From JAHDHW01 sp963793295 (GTDB lineage Bacteria > Bacteroidota > Bacteroidia > Chitinophagales > Saprospiraceae), in the NCBI GenBank assembly GCA_963793295.1, contig CAWBZX010000013.1, positions 570,436 to 634,435 on the forward strand: a stretch of DNA of 64,000 bases. The letters run 5' to 3'. Shown here piece by piece: positions 8,927 to 16,349 of this stretch. The notes under the pieces were generated by a model. The model searched no databases. It had not been told where the DNA came from and worked only from the letters and a program-made list of their open reading frames with translations. The translations under genes and the position numbers were made by a program. Position 1 is the first letter of the stretch. Every line of letters begins with the position of its first letter.

Positions 8927-9065
8927 AATTGAAACCCCAAAATAATTAATATACAGGTATTATTTTAAATAATTCTTTGTATCAATTTTAATTATCTTGC
9001 ACTCTTTTTGTAAACCCTTTAAAGGGTGTCTTGTTATCAGGAACATTATCTATGATAAAGCGCCG

Positions 9066-10196
9066 GTGAAAAAAGAAATTCGAGATAATTTTGATGAAGA
9101 ACAGCGCGAAGTACTTAGGTCAATTCGACTATCGCGCATTATCCTGCCAATCATACTTGGAGTGGGAGTCGTTGGTTATTTGTTTTGGCGGCAATATGAT
9201 CCTGAAGATTTTGTAAATATTAATTGGACCCGGCATACAGCATTTTGGGTTGGCATTTCATTTTTATTTTTAATCATTCGCCATTTAGCTTACGCTACAC
9301 GTTTGAGAATCCTTTCTGGTAAGGAATTCAGTTGGAAAAAATGCATAGAACTGATTTTTATTTGGGAATTTAGTTCCGCGGTTTCTCCTACCAGTATTGG
9401 TGGTTCGGCAGTGGCATTATTTGTCTTAGCGCAAGAAAAATTATCGACTGCAAAAACAACCACAATTGTTCTTTATACAGCCATTTTAGATACGATTTTC
9501 TTTCTTTCTACACTTCCGATTTTGTTTTTTATTTTTGGACCGGATATTATCCGTCCCGGTATGCAAGGATTCAATGATATTGATGGATGGGGATATACTT
9601 TTTTGGGAGCGTATGTGCTGATGTTTATTTATGGTACGTTGTTTTTTTATGGCATGTTTATCAATCCGTTGGCCATGAAAAAGTTAATTGTTGGTTTTAC
9701 AAGGATTGGTTTTTTGAGAAAATACAGGCATCAGGCAGTCGATCTTGGAAACGATCTTATCACGGCTTCCAAAGAGATGAAATTGGAAAATTGGAATTTC
9801 CATTTAGGTGGATTTCTATCTACAGCTACTGCATGGTCTTGTCGGTTTCTGTTGCTCAATTGCCTTGTCATTGCTTTTGTAGATACCATTCCTTTGGATT
9901 TTAGTACACAAATTCGCTTATATGCACGATTAGAAACGATGTTTGTAATTATGGCATTTAGCCCAACACCAGGCGCTGCAGGATTTGCAGAATTAGTGTT
10001 TTTTGGGTTTATAAAAGATTATGTACCAATTCATGGGGTAGCACTAATAATTGCTTCAATTTGGCGACTATTTACTTATTATGCTTATTTATTGATTGGA
10101 ACGATTGTTATCCCAAACTGGATTAGAAATATTCTTAATGAACGCAAAAAGAGAAGGCTTGAAAAAGAACTGGAAGAGGCAAAAAAGGAGCTATAA
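9066..10196 (+). CDS. flippase-like / lysylphosphatidylglycerol synthase transmembrane domain protein (YbhN, UPF0104-like)
   Basis: An integral membrane protein with about eight hydrophobic segments (for example 22-38, 56-74, 95-118, 127-155, 182-205, 270-290), the conserved loop SSAVSPTSIGGSAVALFVL, and FSPTPGAAGFAELVFFGF near the C-terminus. Both loops are typical of the UPF0104 / MprF-flippase-domain family. The C-terminus is a charged helix (KKRRLEKELEEAKKEL). I placed the start at GTG 9066, where the family-like sequence begins; an in-frame TTG at 8997 would add 23 residues. No catalytic aminoacyl-transferase domain follows, so it is not a full MprF. A lipid-transport role is inferred from the family only. 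Its stop abuts that of the convergent flavoprotein gene. Confidence 0.83.
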   Translation: MKKEIRDNFDEEQREVLRSIRLSRIILPIILGVGVVGYLFWRQYDPEDFVNINWTRHTAFWVGISFLFLIIRHLAYATRLRILSGKEFSWKKCIELIFIWEFSSAVSPTSIGGSAVALFVLAQEKLSTAKTTTIVLYTAILDTIFFLSTLPILFFIFGPDIIRPGMQGFNDIDGWGYTFLGAYVLMFIYGTLFFYGMFINPLAMKKLIVGFTRIGFLRKYRHQAVDLGNDLITASKEMKLENWNFHLGGFLSTATAWSCRFLLLNCLVIAFVDTIPLDFSTQIRLYARLETMFVIMAFSPTPGAAGFAELVFFGFIKDYVPIHGVALIIASIWRLFTYYAYLLIGTIVIPNWIRNILNERKKRRLEKELEEAKKEL

Positions 10197-11081
10197 ATAA
10201 TCTGCAAGCAAAGCAATTTTAATAGCATTCTTTTTATCATCTCGTTCGTCCAGTAGTTCTTTAGCATAGTTGTGCAACTGTGCTCTGAAATCATCCTGTT
10301 CTAAAATCTGTTTTACCCTTTCGTCAGATTCAATGATTTGAAGGATATCTTCTTTTTCAGGTAACGTAGTTAATCCGGCAAGTTGCCCAAGGTTGTTGCC
10401 AGTAAGGATTGTACTGGTTTGAATGCTTGTCGGAAGTTGATCAAAACCAACGCCGATTTCATTTACGGATTGCACAATGGTATGGATAGCTGGTCCACTG
10501 GCTCTCACATAATAAGCCCGTCCCATACGCCCCATCAAATCTATTTTGTGAGGATCAATTCGATTTCTATCGTCTATCACGTTTTCATCGATGTGCATCC
10601 TTAAAACATCACAAATAATAAGATGGCCGGCTCCACCGCCTTCGCCTAATGTAATGATATCCTTAACCCGACATTCCAGATGAGCCGGAGATTCTTTAAC
10701 CCGGAAAGGTTTAACAAGATCTGAAGGTATTGGCGTAAGTCCCGTTTTTTCAAACTCACTGATTTTTGTAGGAAACGAAACACTGGCTAGCGCCATTTGC
10801 CGTACAATATTGTAGTTTACCACATTGATAACCACCTCTCCTGTTTTGCGGACATTGTGGAGCGTATCTTTTGTGGAATTATCTGCCACACGTCGATTTG
10901 AAGAAAAAACCAATATGGGCGGATTTGAGCTAAAGCAATTAAAAAAACTGTATGGCGCAAGGTTGGCATTTCCTTCTTCGTCAATTGTACTTGCAAAAGC
11001 GATAGGTCTCGGAGCAACACATCCTAAAAGGAATTGATGCAGGTCTTTAGTCGGGGTTTTCCCAGGATCAATGGTTAACAT
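10191..11081 (-). CDS. flavin reductase family protein (FMN-binding split barrel)
   Basis: A 296-residue protein. The N-terminal ~200 residues match the flavin-reductase split-barrel fold: CVAPRPIAFASTIDEEGNAN, LAPYSFFNCFSSNPPILVF with the FMN-contacting region, then STKDTLHNVRKTGEVVINVV, and a later DPHKIDLMGRMGRAYYVR. The extra ~90 C-terminal residues are helical. Members reduce or bind flavin for partner oxygenases, but several are simple FMN-binding proteins. No partner oxygenase is adjacent. The gene is isolated on the minus strand, with its last codon adjoining the stop of the YbhN-like gene. Confidence 0.85.
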   Translation of the reverse strand: MLTIDPGKTPTKDLHQFLLGCVAPRPIAFASTIDEEGNANLAPYSFFNCFSSNPPILVFSSNRRVADNSTKDTLHNVRKTGEVVINVVNYNIVRQMALASVSFPTKISEFEKTGLTPIPSDLVKPFRVKESPAHLECRVKDIITLGEGGGAGHLIICDVLRMHIDENVIDDRNRIDPHKIDLMGRMGRAYYVRASGPAIHTIVQSVNEIGVGFDQLPTSIQTSTILTGNNLGQLAGLTTLPEKEDILQIIESDERVKQILEQDDFRAQLHNYAKELLDERDDKKNAIKIALLADYL

Positions 11082-11193
11082 CTAATGATAGCTTGTTTTT
11101 AAAATCAAATAAAATCAGCACAATTTACAAACTTATTATGGTGAAATTCCTTATATAAAAGTGATATTTGCACAGTTTTTAAAAAAGAACAGG

Positions 11194-11736
11194 ATGTTGA
11201 AAAAATATAGCTGGTTGATTTTTGCGATAATTGCCGGAGGTTTTATTATTGGGCAGTATATTTATAAACAGCCAAAATTTGTAAACGGAGAAATTGCTCT
11301 TGAATTTAGTGCGACTTTAAAAGATCAGCGTTCTTTCAAATTATCAGATTTAAAAGGTAAATATATCTTGCTTGACTTTTGGGGAAGCTGGTGTGGCCCT
11401 TGCAGAGCCCAAAGTAAACATCTGGTTGCACTGCATGAAAAATTTGGAAAGGCTCAATTTGAAAAAGCAGATGGTTTTCAGATAGTTAGCATTGGAGTCG
11501 AAACTAATGCTAATCGATGGGAGCGGGCTATTGTCAAAGATGGACTGAATTGGCCGTACCATATTTTAGATAAAGCAACAAGTTTGCGGTTTTTTGATTC
11601 CCCTATCGCCAACTTATACGGCGTCAAGGAATTACCAACCACTTATCTCATTAATGAAGATGGGATTATTATGGGAGTCAACTTGTCGTTTGAACAAATA
11701 GATAAGCTGCTGACTAACAGGTTAGTACAGGACTGA
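11194..11736 (+). CDS. TlpA-family thioredoxin-like protein, membrane-anchored
   Basis: A 180-residue protein with one N-terminal membrane anchor (about residues 6-24) and a thioredoxin fold facing the periplasm. The redox motif WCGPC has Cys67 and Cys70, followed by the cis-proline region ELPTTYLINEDG. The sequence before the motif (LSDLKGKYILLDFWGSW) is typical of TlpA/ResA. It probably reduces or oxidises periplasmic disulfides, for example in cytochrome c maturation; a multihaem cytochrome is encoded 5 kb downstream, though not in the same operon. I prefer ATG 11194 (MLKKYSWLIF) over an upstream in-frame GTG at 11161, because the anchor then begins directly after a short basic stretch. 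Confidence 0.87.
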   Translation: MLKKYSWLIFAIIAGGFIIGQYIYKQPKFVNGEIALEFSATLKDQRSFKLSDLKGKYILLDFWGSWCGPCRAQSKHLVALHEKFGKAQFEKADGFQIVSIGVETNANRWERAIVKDGLNWPYHILDKATSLRFFDSPIANLYGVKELPTTYLINEDGIIMGVNLSFEQIDKLLTNRLVQD

Positions 11737-11812
11737 CAAAATGACCTGATATATCCTGTGGCAGAGTAATTGATGCTTTGAAATAGCTAGTTATTCCTAA
11801 TAAAAAATATTA

Positions 11813-12451
11813 ATGTTTAAAAAAATAAAAGACATAATGAGCAAGAAGGAAAAATCGCCGGAAATGAATTCTGAAAAAATGGAGGACTCTTCGACAATTT
11901 TAGAGAATGAGACTCAGCCTAAGGCAGAAAATGCCGAAGAAATCAAAGTAAAAGACAAGAGAAAAAGTAAAAACCCAACTAAAGAAGAAAAATTGAAAGC
12001 AGAAATAAAGGAACTGAATATTCAGGTTGCGGAGCTAAAAGACAAATATATTCGCCTTTTCGCAGAGTTCGACAATTATAAAAAGCGAACAATAAAGGAA
12101 AAAGTAGACCTTATGAAAACGGCAGCGCAGGACACAATGTCAGCATTGCTGCCAGTTTTAGATGATTTTGACAGGGCAAAGAAAAACGCTGAAGATAAAA
12201 ATACAGATGTGCAATTCGATGATGAAGGCGTTTTGTTGGTTTATAACAAACTATATAATTCCTTGATTCAAAAGGGGCTGCAACCAATGGATTCCAATGG
12301 CCAGGATTTTGACCCGGAATTACACGAAGCGATAACGGAAATTCCTGCTCCCAGTAAAGAAATGGTTGGGAAGGTCATTGACACCATTGAAAAAGGGTAT
12401 TTATTAAAAGATAAAATAATTCGTCACGCAAAAGTTGTGGTCGGCAAATAA
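11813..12451 (+). CDS. grpE: nucleotide exchange factor GrpE
   Basis: A 212-residue co-chaperone that releases ADP from DnaK. The first ~65 residues are low-complexity and rich in K, E and N. A long coiled coil follows (about 65-105, with LKDKYIRLFAEFDNYKKRT), then the four-helix bundle and beta-wing domain with the signature VIDTIEKGYLLKDKIIRHAKVVVGK near the end (cited here only as the KGYLLKDKIIRHA core). dnaJ follows 188 bases later in the same direction, the usual grpE-dnaJ arrangement of the phylum. dnaK itself is not in the window. Confidence 0.95.
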   Translation: MFKKIKDIMSKKEKSPEMNSEKMEDSSTILENETQPKAENAEEIKVKDKRKSKNPTKEEKLKAEIKELNIQVAELKDKYIRLFAEFDNYKKRTIKEKVDLMKTAAQDTMSALLPVLDDFDRAKKNAEDKNTDVQFDDEGVLLVYNKLYNSLIQKGLQPMDSNGQDFDPELHEAITEIPAPSKEMVGKVIDTIEKGYLLKDKIIRHAKVVVGK

Positions 12452-12552
12452 TTAATGTGATTGATTTGGATCATTCAGTGCCGTTTAAAAGATAAATCCG
12501 ACGTTTTGAATTTAGGAAGGTAATAGCTTAACCACCAAAGGAGAGAGAAGAT

Positions 12553-12594
12553 AATCCTAATTCAAAAAATAAAAAGAGGATTCTATTTTTTGAA
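12553..12594 (+). other. intercistronic hairpin with possible pseudoknot between grpE and dnaJ
   Basis: TTCAAAAAATA (12561-12571) and TATTTTTTGAA (12584-12594) form an 11-bp perfect stem around a 12-base loop. The loop contains AGGATT (12577-12582), which is complementary to AATCCT just upstream (12553-12558). The two helices could coexist as a pseudoknot or compete. The structure ends about 45 bases before the dnaJ start, so it may modulate termination or dnaJ translation. No function is shown by the sequence itself. Confidence 0.45.
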
Positions 12595-12639
12595 CAATAC
12601 TCAATAATTTAAAATCCATTTTCACCAATGAATAATAGA

Positions 12640-13800
12640 ATGGCAAAAAGAGATTATTACGAAGTACTAGGTGTTGAAAAAAATGCTGATGCTTCAGAGA
12701 TCAAGAAGAAGTATCGTAAAATCGCGATGAAATATCACCCGGACAAAAATCCTGATGATAAAAAAGCGGAAGAAAAATTCAAAGAAGCAGCTGAAGCTTA
12801 TGAAGTGCTTAGTGATCAGGAGAAACGTGATCGATATGATCGTTATGGCCATGCTGCTGTGGGTGGCAATGCAGGCAGAGGCGGATTTAGTGGGGGGATG
12901 ACCATGGAAGATATTTTCTCCCAGTTTGGTGATATTTTTGGGGAAGGCGGAAGCCCTTTTGAATCATTTTTTGGTGGAGGTCGATCCAGTGGTCGAAGAA
13001 CACAAGGCCAACGTGGAAGCAATATCAGAATCAAAGTAGCATTAACTTTGGATGAAATTGCAAATGGGGTCACTAAAAAAATCAAAGTCAAAAAACAAGT
13101 CTCTTGCTCTACTTGTAGAGGTAGCGGTGCAAAAGATAGCAATTCTGTTTCAACTTGTTCCACTTGCCGTGGTAATGGATATGTCCGTCAGGTGAAAAGC
13201 ACTTTTCTGGGACAAATGCAAACTACTGTTGCCTGTCCTTCTTGTAATGGTTCCGGTCAGACGATTACAGCAAAATGTAACACCTGTCACGGTGAAGGAC
13301 GTACGATTGGTGAAGAAACGCTGGAAATTCCAATTCCTGCAGGAGCTGAAGACGGTATGCAATTGTCTATGAGAGGGAAAGGTAATTCCGGGATGAATGG
13401 CGGACCTTCAGGTGACTTGCTTATCAATATTGAAGAGAAAAAGCACGAATTTTTACAGCGAGAAGGGATGAATGTTATTTATGATCTCTATCTCAATTTT
13501 GCAGATGCAGCATTGGGAACTTCTGCGGAAGTACCGGTGATCGGAGGAAAGGTAAAAGTAAAAGTCCCTGCCGGAACCCAAAGCGGAAAAATATTTCGTT
13601 TGAAAGGTAAAGGGTTACCAGCGATTCAAAGTTATGGTCGCGGTGATCAACTGATTCACGTTAATATTTGGACGCCTAAAAAATTAAATGATCGAGAGCG
13701 TAAGCTAATGGAAGAGTTGAAAGGAATGCCAAACTTTAAACCTCAGCCCGGTAAATCCGATAAAGGCTTTTTTGATAAAATGAAGGATTATTTTGGTTAA
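12640..13800 (+). CDS. dnaJ: molecular chaperone DnaJ (type I Hsp40)
   Basis: A full-length Hsp40 of 386 residues that stimulates DnaK ATPase. It has a J domain with the HPD triad (MKYHPDKNP), a Gly/Phe-rich linker (GRGGFSGGMTMEDIFSQFGD), and a zinc domain with four CxxCxGxG repeats: CSTCRGSG, CSTCRGNG, CPSCNGSG and CNTCHGEG. Two beta-barrel client-binding domains follow (PIPAGAEDGMQL and KVPAGTQSGKIFRLKGKG). I chose ATG 12640 because nearly all family members begin MAKRDYYEVLGV; ATG 12628, four codons upstream, is also possible. A clear terminator follows the gene. Confidence 0.96.
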   Translation: MAKRDYYEVLGVEKNADASEIKKKYRKIAMKYHPDKNPDDKKAEEKFKEAAEAYEVLSDQEKRDRYDRYGHAAVGGNAGRGGFSGGMTMEDIFSQFGDIFGEGGSPFESFFGGGRSSGRRTQGQRGSNIRIKVALTLDEIANGVTKKIKVKKQVSCSTCRGSGAKDSNSVSTCSTCRGNGYVRQVKSTFLGQMQTTVACPSCNGSGQTITAKCNTCHGEGRTIGEETLEIPIPAGAEDGMQLSMRGKGNSGMNGGPSGDLLINIEEKKHEFLQREGMNVIYDLYLNFADAALGTSAEVPVIGGKVKVKVPAGTQSGKIFRLKGKGLPAIQSYGRGDQLIHVNIWTPKKLNDRERKLMEELKGMPNFKPQPGKSDKGFFDKMKDYFG

Positions 13801-13828
13801 TCCTTTTAATTGAAATTGAAAAATGTTT

Positions 13829-13866
13829 TGCCACAAATACTTTTATTAAGTTTTGTGGCATTTTTT
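13829..13866 (+). terminator. rho-independent terminator after dnaJ
   Basis: TGCCACAAA (13829-13837) and TTTGTGGCA (13852-13860) make a 9-bp perfect stem with a 14-base loop, followed directly by six T. It lies 28 bases after the dnaJ stop and separates the chaperone operon from gldH. Confidence 0.85.
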
Positions 13867-13952
13867 ATTAAAAGCTTTTTTTAATCTCCATGAACCTTGC
13901 ATCTTTGTGTGATTTCGCGCAAAAGTAATCTAATTCCTTAAAACTCATTTTA

Positions 13953-14441
13953 ATGAAAAACCTTTTTCTGGCAGTTTCAATGCTTAGCGTTTTTACACTA
14001 ATTAGCTGCGGGCCAAACTATATTTATGAACAAACTTTTGAAATAGCGAATACCGAATGGGCGTATAAAGATACTTTGGATTTTGAGGTCGAAATTTCAG
14101 ATACGTTGGAAATTTACAATCTTTATCTTGATATCGAACATACTACAGATTATGCCAAGCAAAATATTTATATAATGATTTATACCCAGTTTCCGTCAGG
14201 AGAGCGAATTAAAGAGCGGGTTGCTATTGACTTTGCCGACAAAATGGGACAATGGTATGGAACCTGTAATAATTCGACCTGTCAATTACGGATCAATATT
14301 CAGCAAGGCGCTTTTTTTAATTTAGCCGGGAGACATCGTTTTACAATCGAGCAATATATGAGAATTAATCCCCTTCCAGGTATAAAAAGCATCGCATTTC
14401 GTATTGAAGATACAGGGCAGAAAAGAGATCTGAAAAACTAA
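13953..14441 (+). CDS. gldH: gliding motility lipoprotein GldH
   Basis: A 162-residue lipoprotein with signal peptide and lipobox LISC (Cys19). The mature part fits the GldH family: an early NYIYEQTFEI segment, a beta-sandwich-like core with the motif GQWYGTCNNSTCQLRI, and FNLAGRHRFTIEQYMR near the end. GldH is required for gliding in Flavobacterium and is tied to the type IX secretion apparatus; in non-gliding Bacteroidota it is kept along with T9SS. sprA and a PorE-like gene in this window agree with that. The family assignment is from sequence memory, not an alignment. Confidence 0.82.
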   Translation: MKNLFLAVSMLSVFTLISCGPNYIYEQTFEIANTEWAYKDTLDFEVEISDTLEIYNLYLDIEHTTDYAKQNIYIMIYTQFPSGERIKERVAIDFADKMGQWYGTCNNSTCQLRINIQQGAFFNLAGRHRFTIEQYMRINPLPGIKSIAFRIEDTGQKRDLKN

Positions 14442-14485
14442 ACATTAAAATTATCATAACATTAAATTATATACTTATAAATAAA

Positions 14486-14503
14486 ATACACCATTTGGTG
14501 TAT
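14486..14503. promoter_or_regulatory. 18-bp perfect palindromic dyad, possible operator
   Basis: ATACACCA and TGGTGTAT flank a 2-base centre (TT). The dyad sits about 22 bases upstream of a TACTTTTG box and so would cover the -33 region of that putative promoter. It lies in the 188-base gap between gldH and the PorE-like gene. A DNA-binding regulator is a reasonable inference but unproven. Confidence 0.45.
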
Positions 14504-14525
14504 AGATTCTGGCCTTAAAACAAGC

Positions 14526-14533
14526 TACTTTTG
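14526..14533 (+). promoter_or_regulatory. Bacteroidota-type -7 box TACTTTTG
   Basis: Matches the TAnnTTTG consensus of the Bacteroidota primary sigma factor. It would start transcription near 14540, giving a ~90-base leader to the PorE-like gene that includes a pyrimidine-rich tract (14559-14590). No good -33 TTTG is found at the ideal distance. Confidence 0.4.
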
Positions 14534-14629
14534 TATATGAATTGTTGAGAATTCATAATCCTCCTTTCCCCTTTTCCCCATTCTTCCCCTAATAGAATCT
14601 TACGAATTTTAACCAAAGACTGACTTTTT

Positions 14630-16288
14630 ATGGAAATGCGAAATTTCATTTTCGGCGCCATTATATTATTTTACTATTCTGGTAATCCTCTTATCGATGT
14701 AAAATATTTAGCACTTGAAACGCTAACCGAAGAGATAAATACACACCATTTTGACGAAATAGCTCCTTGTATAAGTACGGATGGACAAACACTCTATTTT
14801 ACAAGAGTTGGTTCTCCTGTGTTTGATAAAACACTAATTGAAGGAGGTGCCAATATATCAGAAATGTACGAAGGTTATGATTATGAGCGATACCTTTCTA
14901 ATATTTATTCTATCCTGGCTGGAGAAAAAATTGTAAATCCCATCAATTCGGCTTACAATCAAGATATTTGGGTTGCTCGATCCATTAATATTGAATTTGA
15001 TAAAGTCGAACACCCTGGATTTCCACTCAATAATGCATTGCCCAATAGCGTAAGTACTATTGACCCAACGAATCAGGACCTGATCGTCATCAACCAGTTT
15101 GTCGAAGGAGGAGGAATGCGTAAGGGATTTTCAAAAGTTGGTAGAGACGAAAATGGTAACTGGACTTTTCCTGAGCCTATTGAAATTAATAATTACCATA
15201 ATTCAGGCCCTGATGTTAATGTGACGATGAGTTATGATGGTGAAGTTATGATCATGTCTTTGGAACGAAATGACGGTTACGGGAAGAGTGATTTGTATGT
15301 ATCGTTTAAAACTGCAGTTGGCAAATGGACAACGCCGAGAAACTTAGGTCGGGAAGTTAATTCTCCTTTTCGAGAAGCCACTCCACATCTTTCTGAAGAT
15401 ATGAGAACATTATATTTCAGTTCCAATAGAGGCCGAAATGGTAGTGATATATTTGTGCAAACAAGGCTCGACGATACCTGGGGTAATTGGTCAGCACCAA
15501 AAAAGTTTACCTCTCCGATCAATTCACCAGCAGATGACAGCCACCCGTATTTTAACGAAGCTACCGGTTATTTATACTTTACTTCAAAACGAAACGGCTC
15601 CAGCGACATCTTTCGGGTACAAATAACTAAAGCGAAACCCAAAGGGTTTATGGTAAGAACTCAAATTCGCAATGCTTCAACGCAGGAATCACTAGATGCC
15701 AGAGTGATTGTTAAAAAAGACAATTTTACCGAATCCTTAATGACCTACGATGGCTATCTGAATCTCAATTTGTCAGAAGGTGAAAAATGTACAATAATTG
15801 TTGAAAAAGAAGGGTATTTCGATTTTCAGAAAGAAATTACATTAAAAGAAACAATGCTTTCCGAAAATGGAGATTACAAATTAGCACTTGATTTGAAACG
15901 GATTGAAACAGGTTTTAGCTTTACCCTTAAAACGATCCAGTTTATGCAATCTGAAGCGATCGTTATAAATGAATCCTACCCTGCCCTTGATAAGTTGTAC
16001 AGTTTCTTAAAAAGAAATAAAGACATTCAGATCCAAATAATTGGCCATACAGATAACGTAGGTGACAAAAGAGCACTCTTGCTGTTATCTGAAGACAGAG
16101 CTGAAACCATCAAAAGCTATTTGATTGAAAAGGGTATAGATCCTTCTCGTCTTGAAACCATTGGTTATGGAGGTAATTTTCCGCTGAACGATAATTCAAC
16201 GGAAGCGCTTAAAGCAAAAAATCGTAGGGTTGAAATAATAATCTCAAGTGATGGAGTGACTACATTGAAATCAAATCCTGAAAAGTAA
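14630..16288 (+). CDS. PorE-like OmpA-family protein with beta-propeller (PD40) repeats
   Basis: A 552-residue envelope protein. After a short hydrophobic N-terminus there are PD40/WD40-like propeller repeats (about 40-345), for example SEDMRTLYFSSNRGRNGSDI and YLYFTSKRNGSSDIF. A carboxypeptidase-regulatory-like beta domain (about 345-430) follows, and then an OmpA peptidoglycan-binding domain (about 435-545) with GHTDNVGDKR, LSEDRAETIKSYL and KAKNRRVEI. This order matches P. gingivalis PorE, a T9SS component that links the machine to the cell wall, except that the N-terminal TPR domain of PorE is absent. T9SS genes elsewhere in the window make such a role plausible, but many Bacteroidota carry several paralogues of this build. 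Confidence 0.8.
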   Translation: MEMRNFIFGAIILFYYSGNPLIDVKYLALETLTEEINTHHFDEIAPCISTDGQTLYFTRVGSPVFDKTLIEGGANISEMYEGYDYERYLSNIYSILAGEKIVNPINSAYNQDIWVARSINIEFDKVEHPGFPLNNALPNSVSTIDPTNQDLIVINQFVEGGGMRKGFSKVGRDENGNWTFPEPIEINNYHNSGPDVNVTMSYDGEVMIMSLERNDGYGKSDLYVSFKTAVGKWTTPRNLGREVNSPFREATPHLSEDMRTLYFSSNRGRNGSDIFVQTRLDDTWGNWSAPKKFTSPINSPADDSHPYFNEATGYLYFTSKRNGSSDIFRVQITKAKPKGFMVRTQIRNASTQESLDARVIVKKDNFTESLMTYDGYLNLNLSEGEKCTIIVEKEGYFDFQKEITLKETMLSENGDYKLALDLKRIETGFSFTLKTIQFMQSEAIVINESYPALDKLYSFLKRNKDIQIQIIGHTDNVGDKRALLLLSEDRAETIKSYLIEKGIDPSRLETIGYGGNFPLNDNSTEALKAKNRRVEIIISSDGVTTLKSNPEK

Positions 16289-16337
16289 AATCACAACTTT
16301 TTTACCTTTTAGTTGAAAGACTTAGGTCAGACTATCT

Positions 16338-16345
16338 TAATTTTG
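16338..16345 (+). promoter_or_regulatory. -7 box TAATTTTG just before the cytochrome gene
   Basis: Perfect match to TAnnTTTG, with a TTG at 16313-16315. It ends only 4 bases before the ATG at 16350, so a transcript from it would be nearly leaderless. It may drive the cytochrome-reductase pair. Confidence 0.35.
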
Positions 16346-16349
16346 GGAA

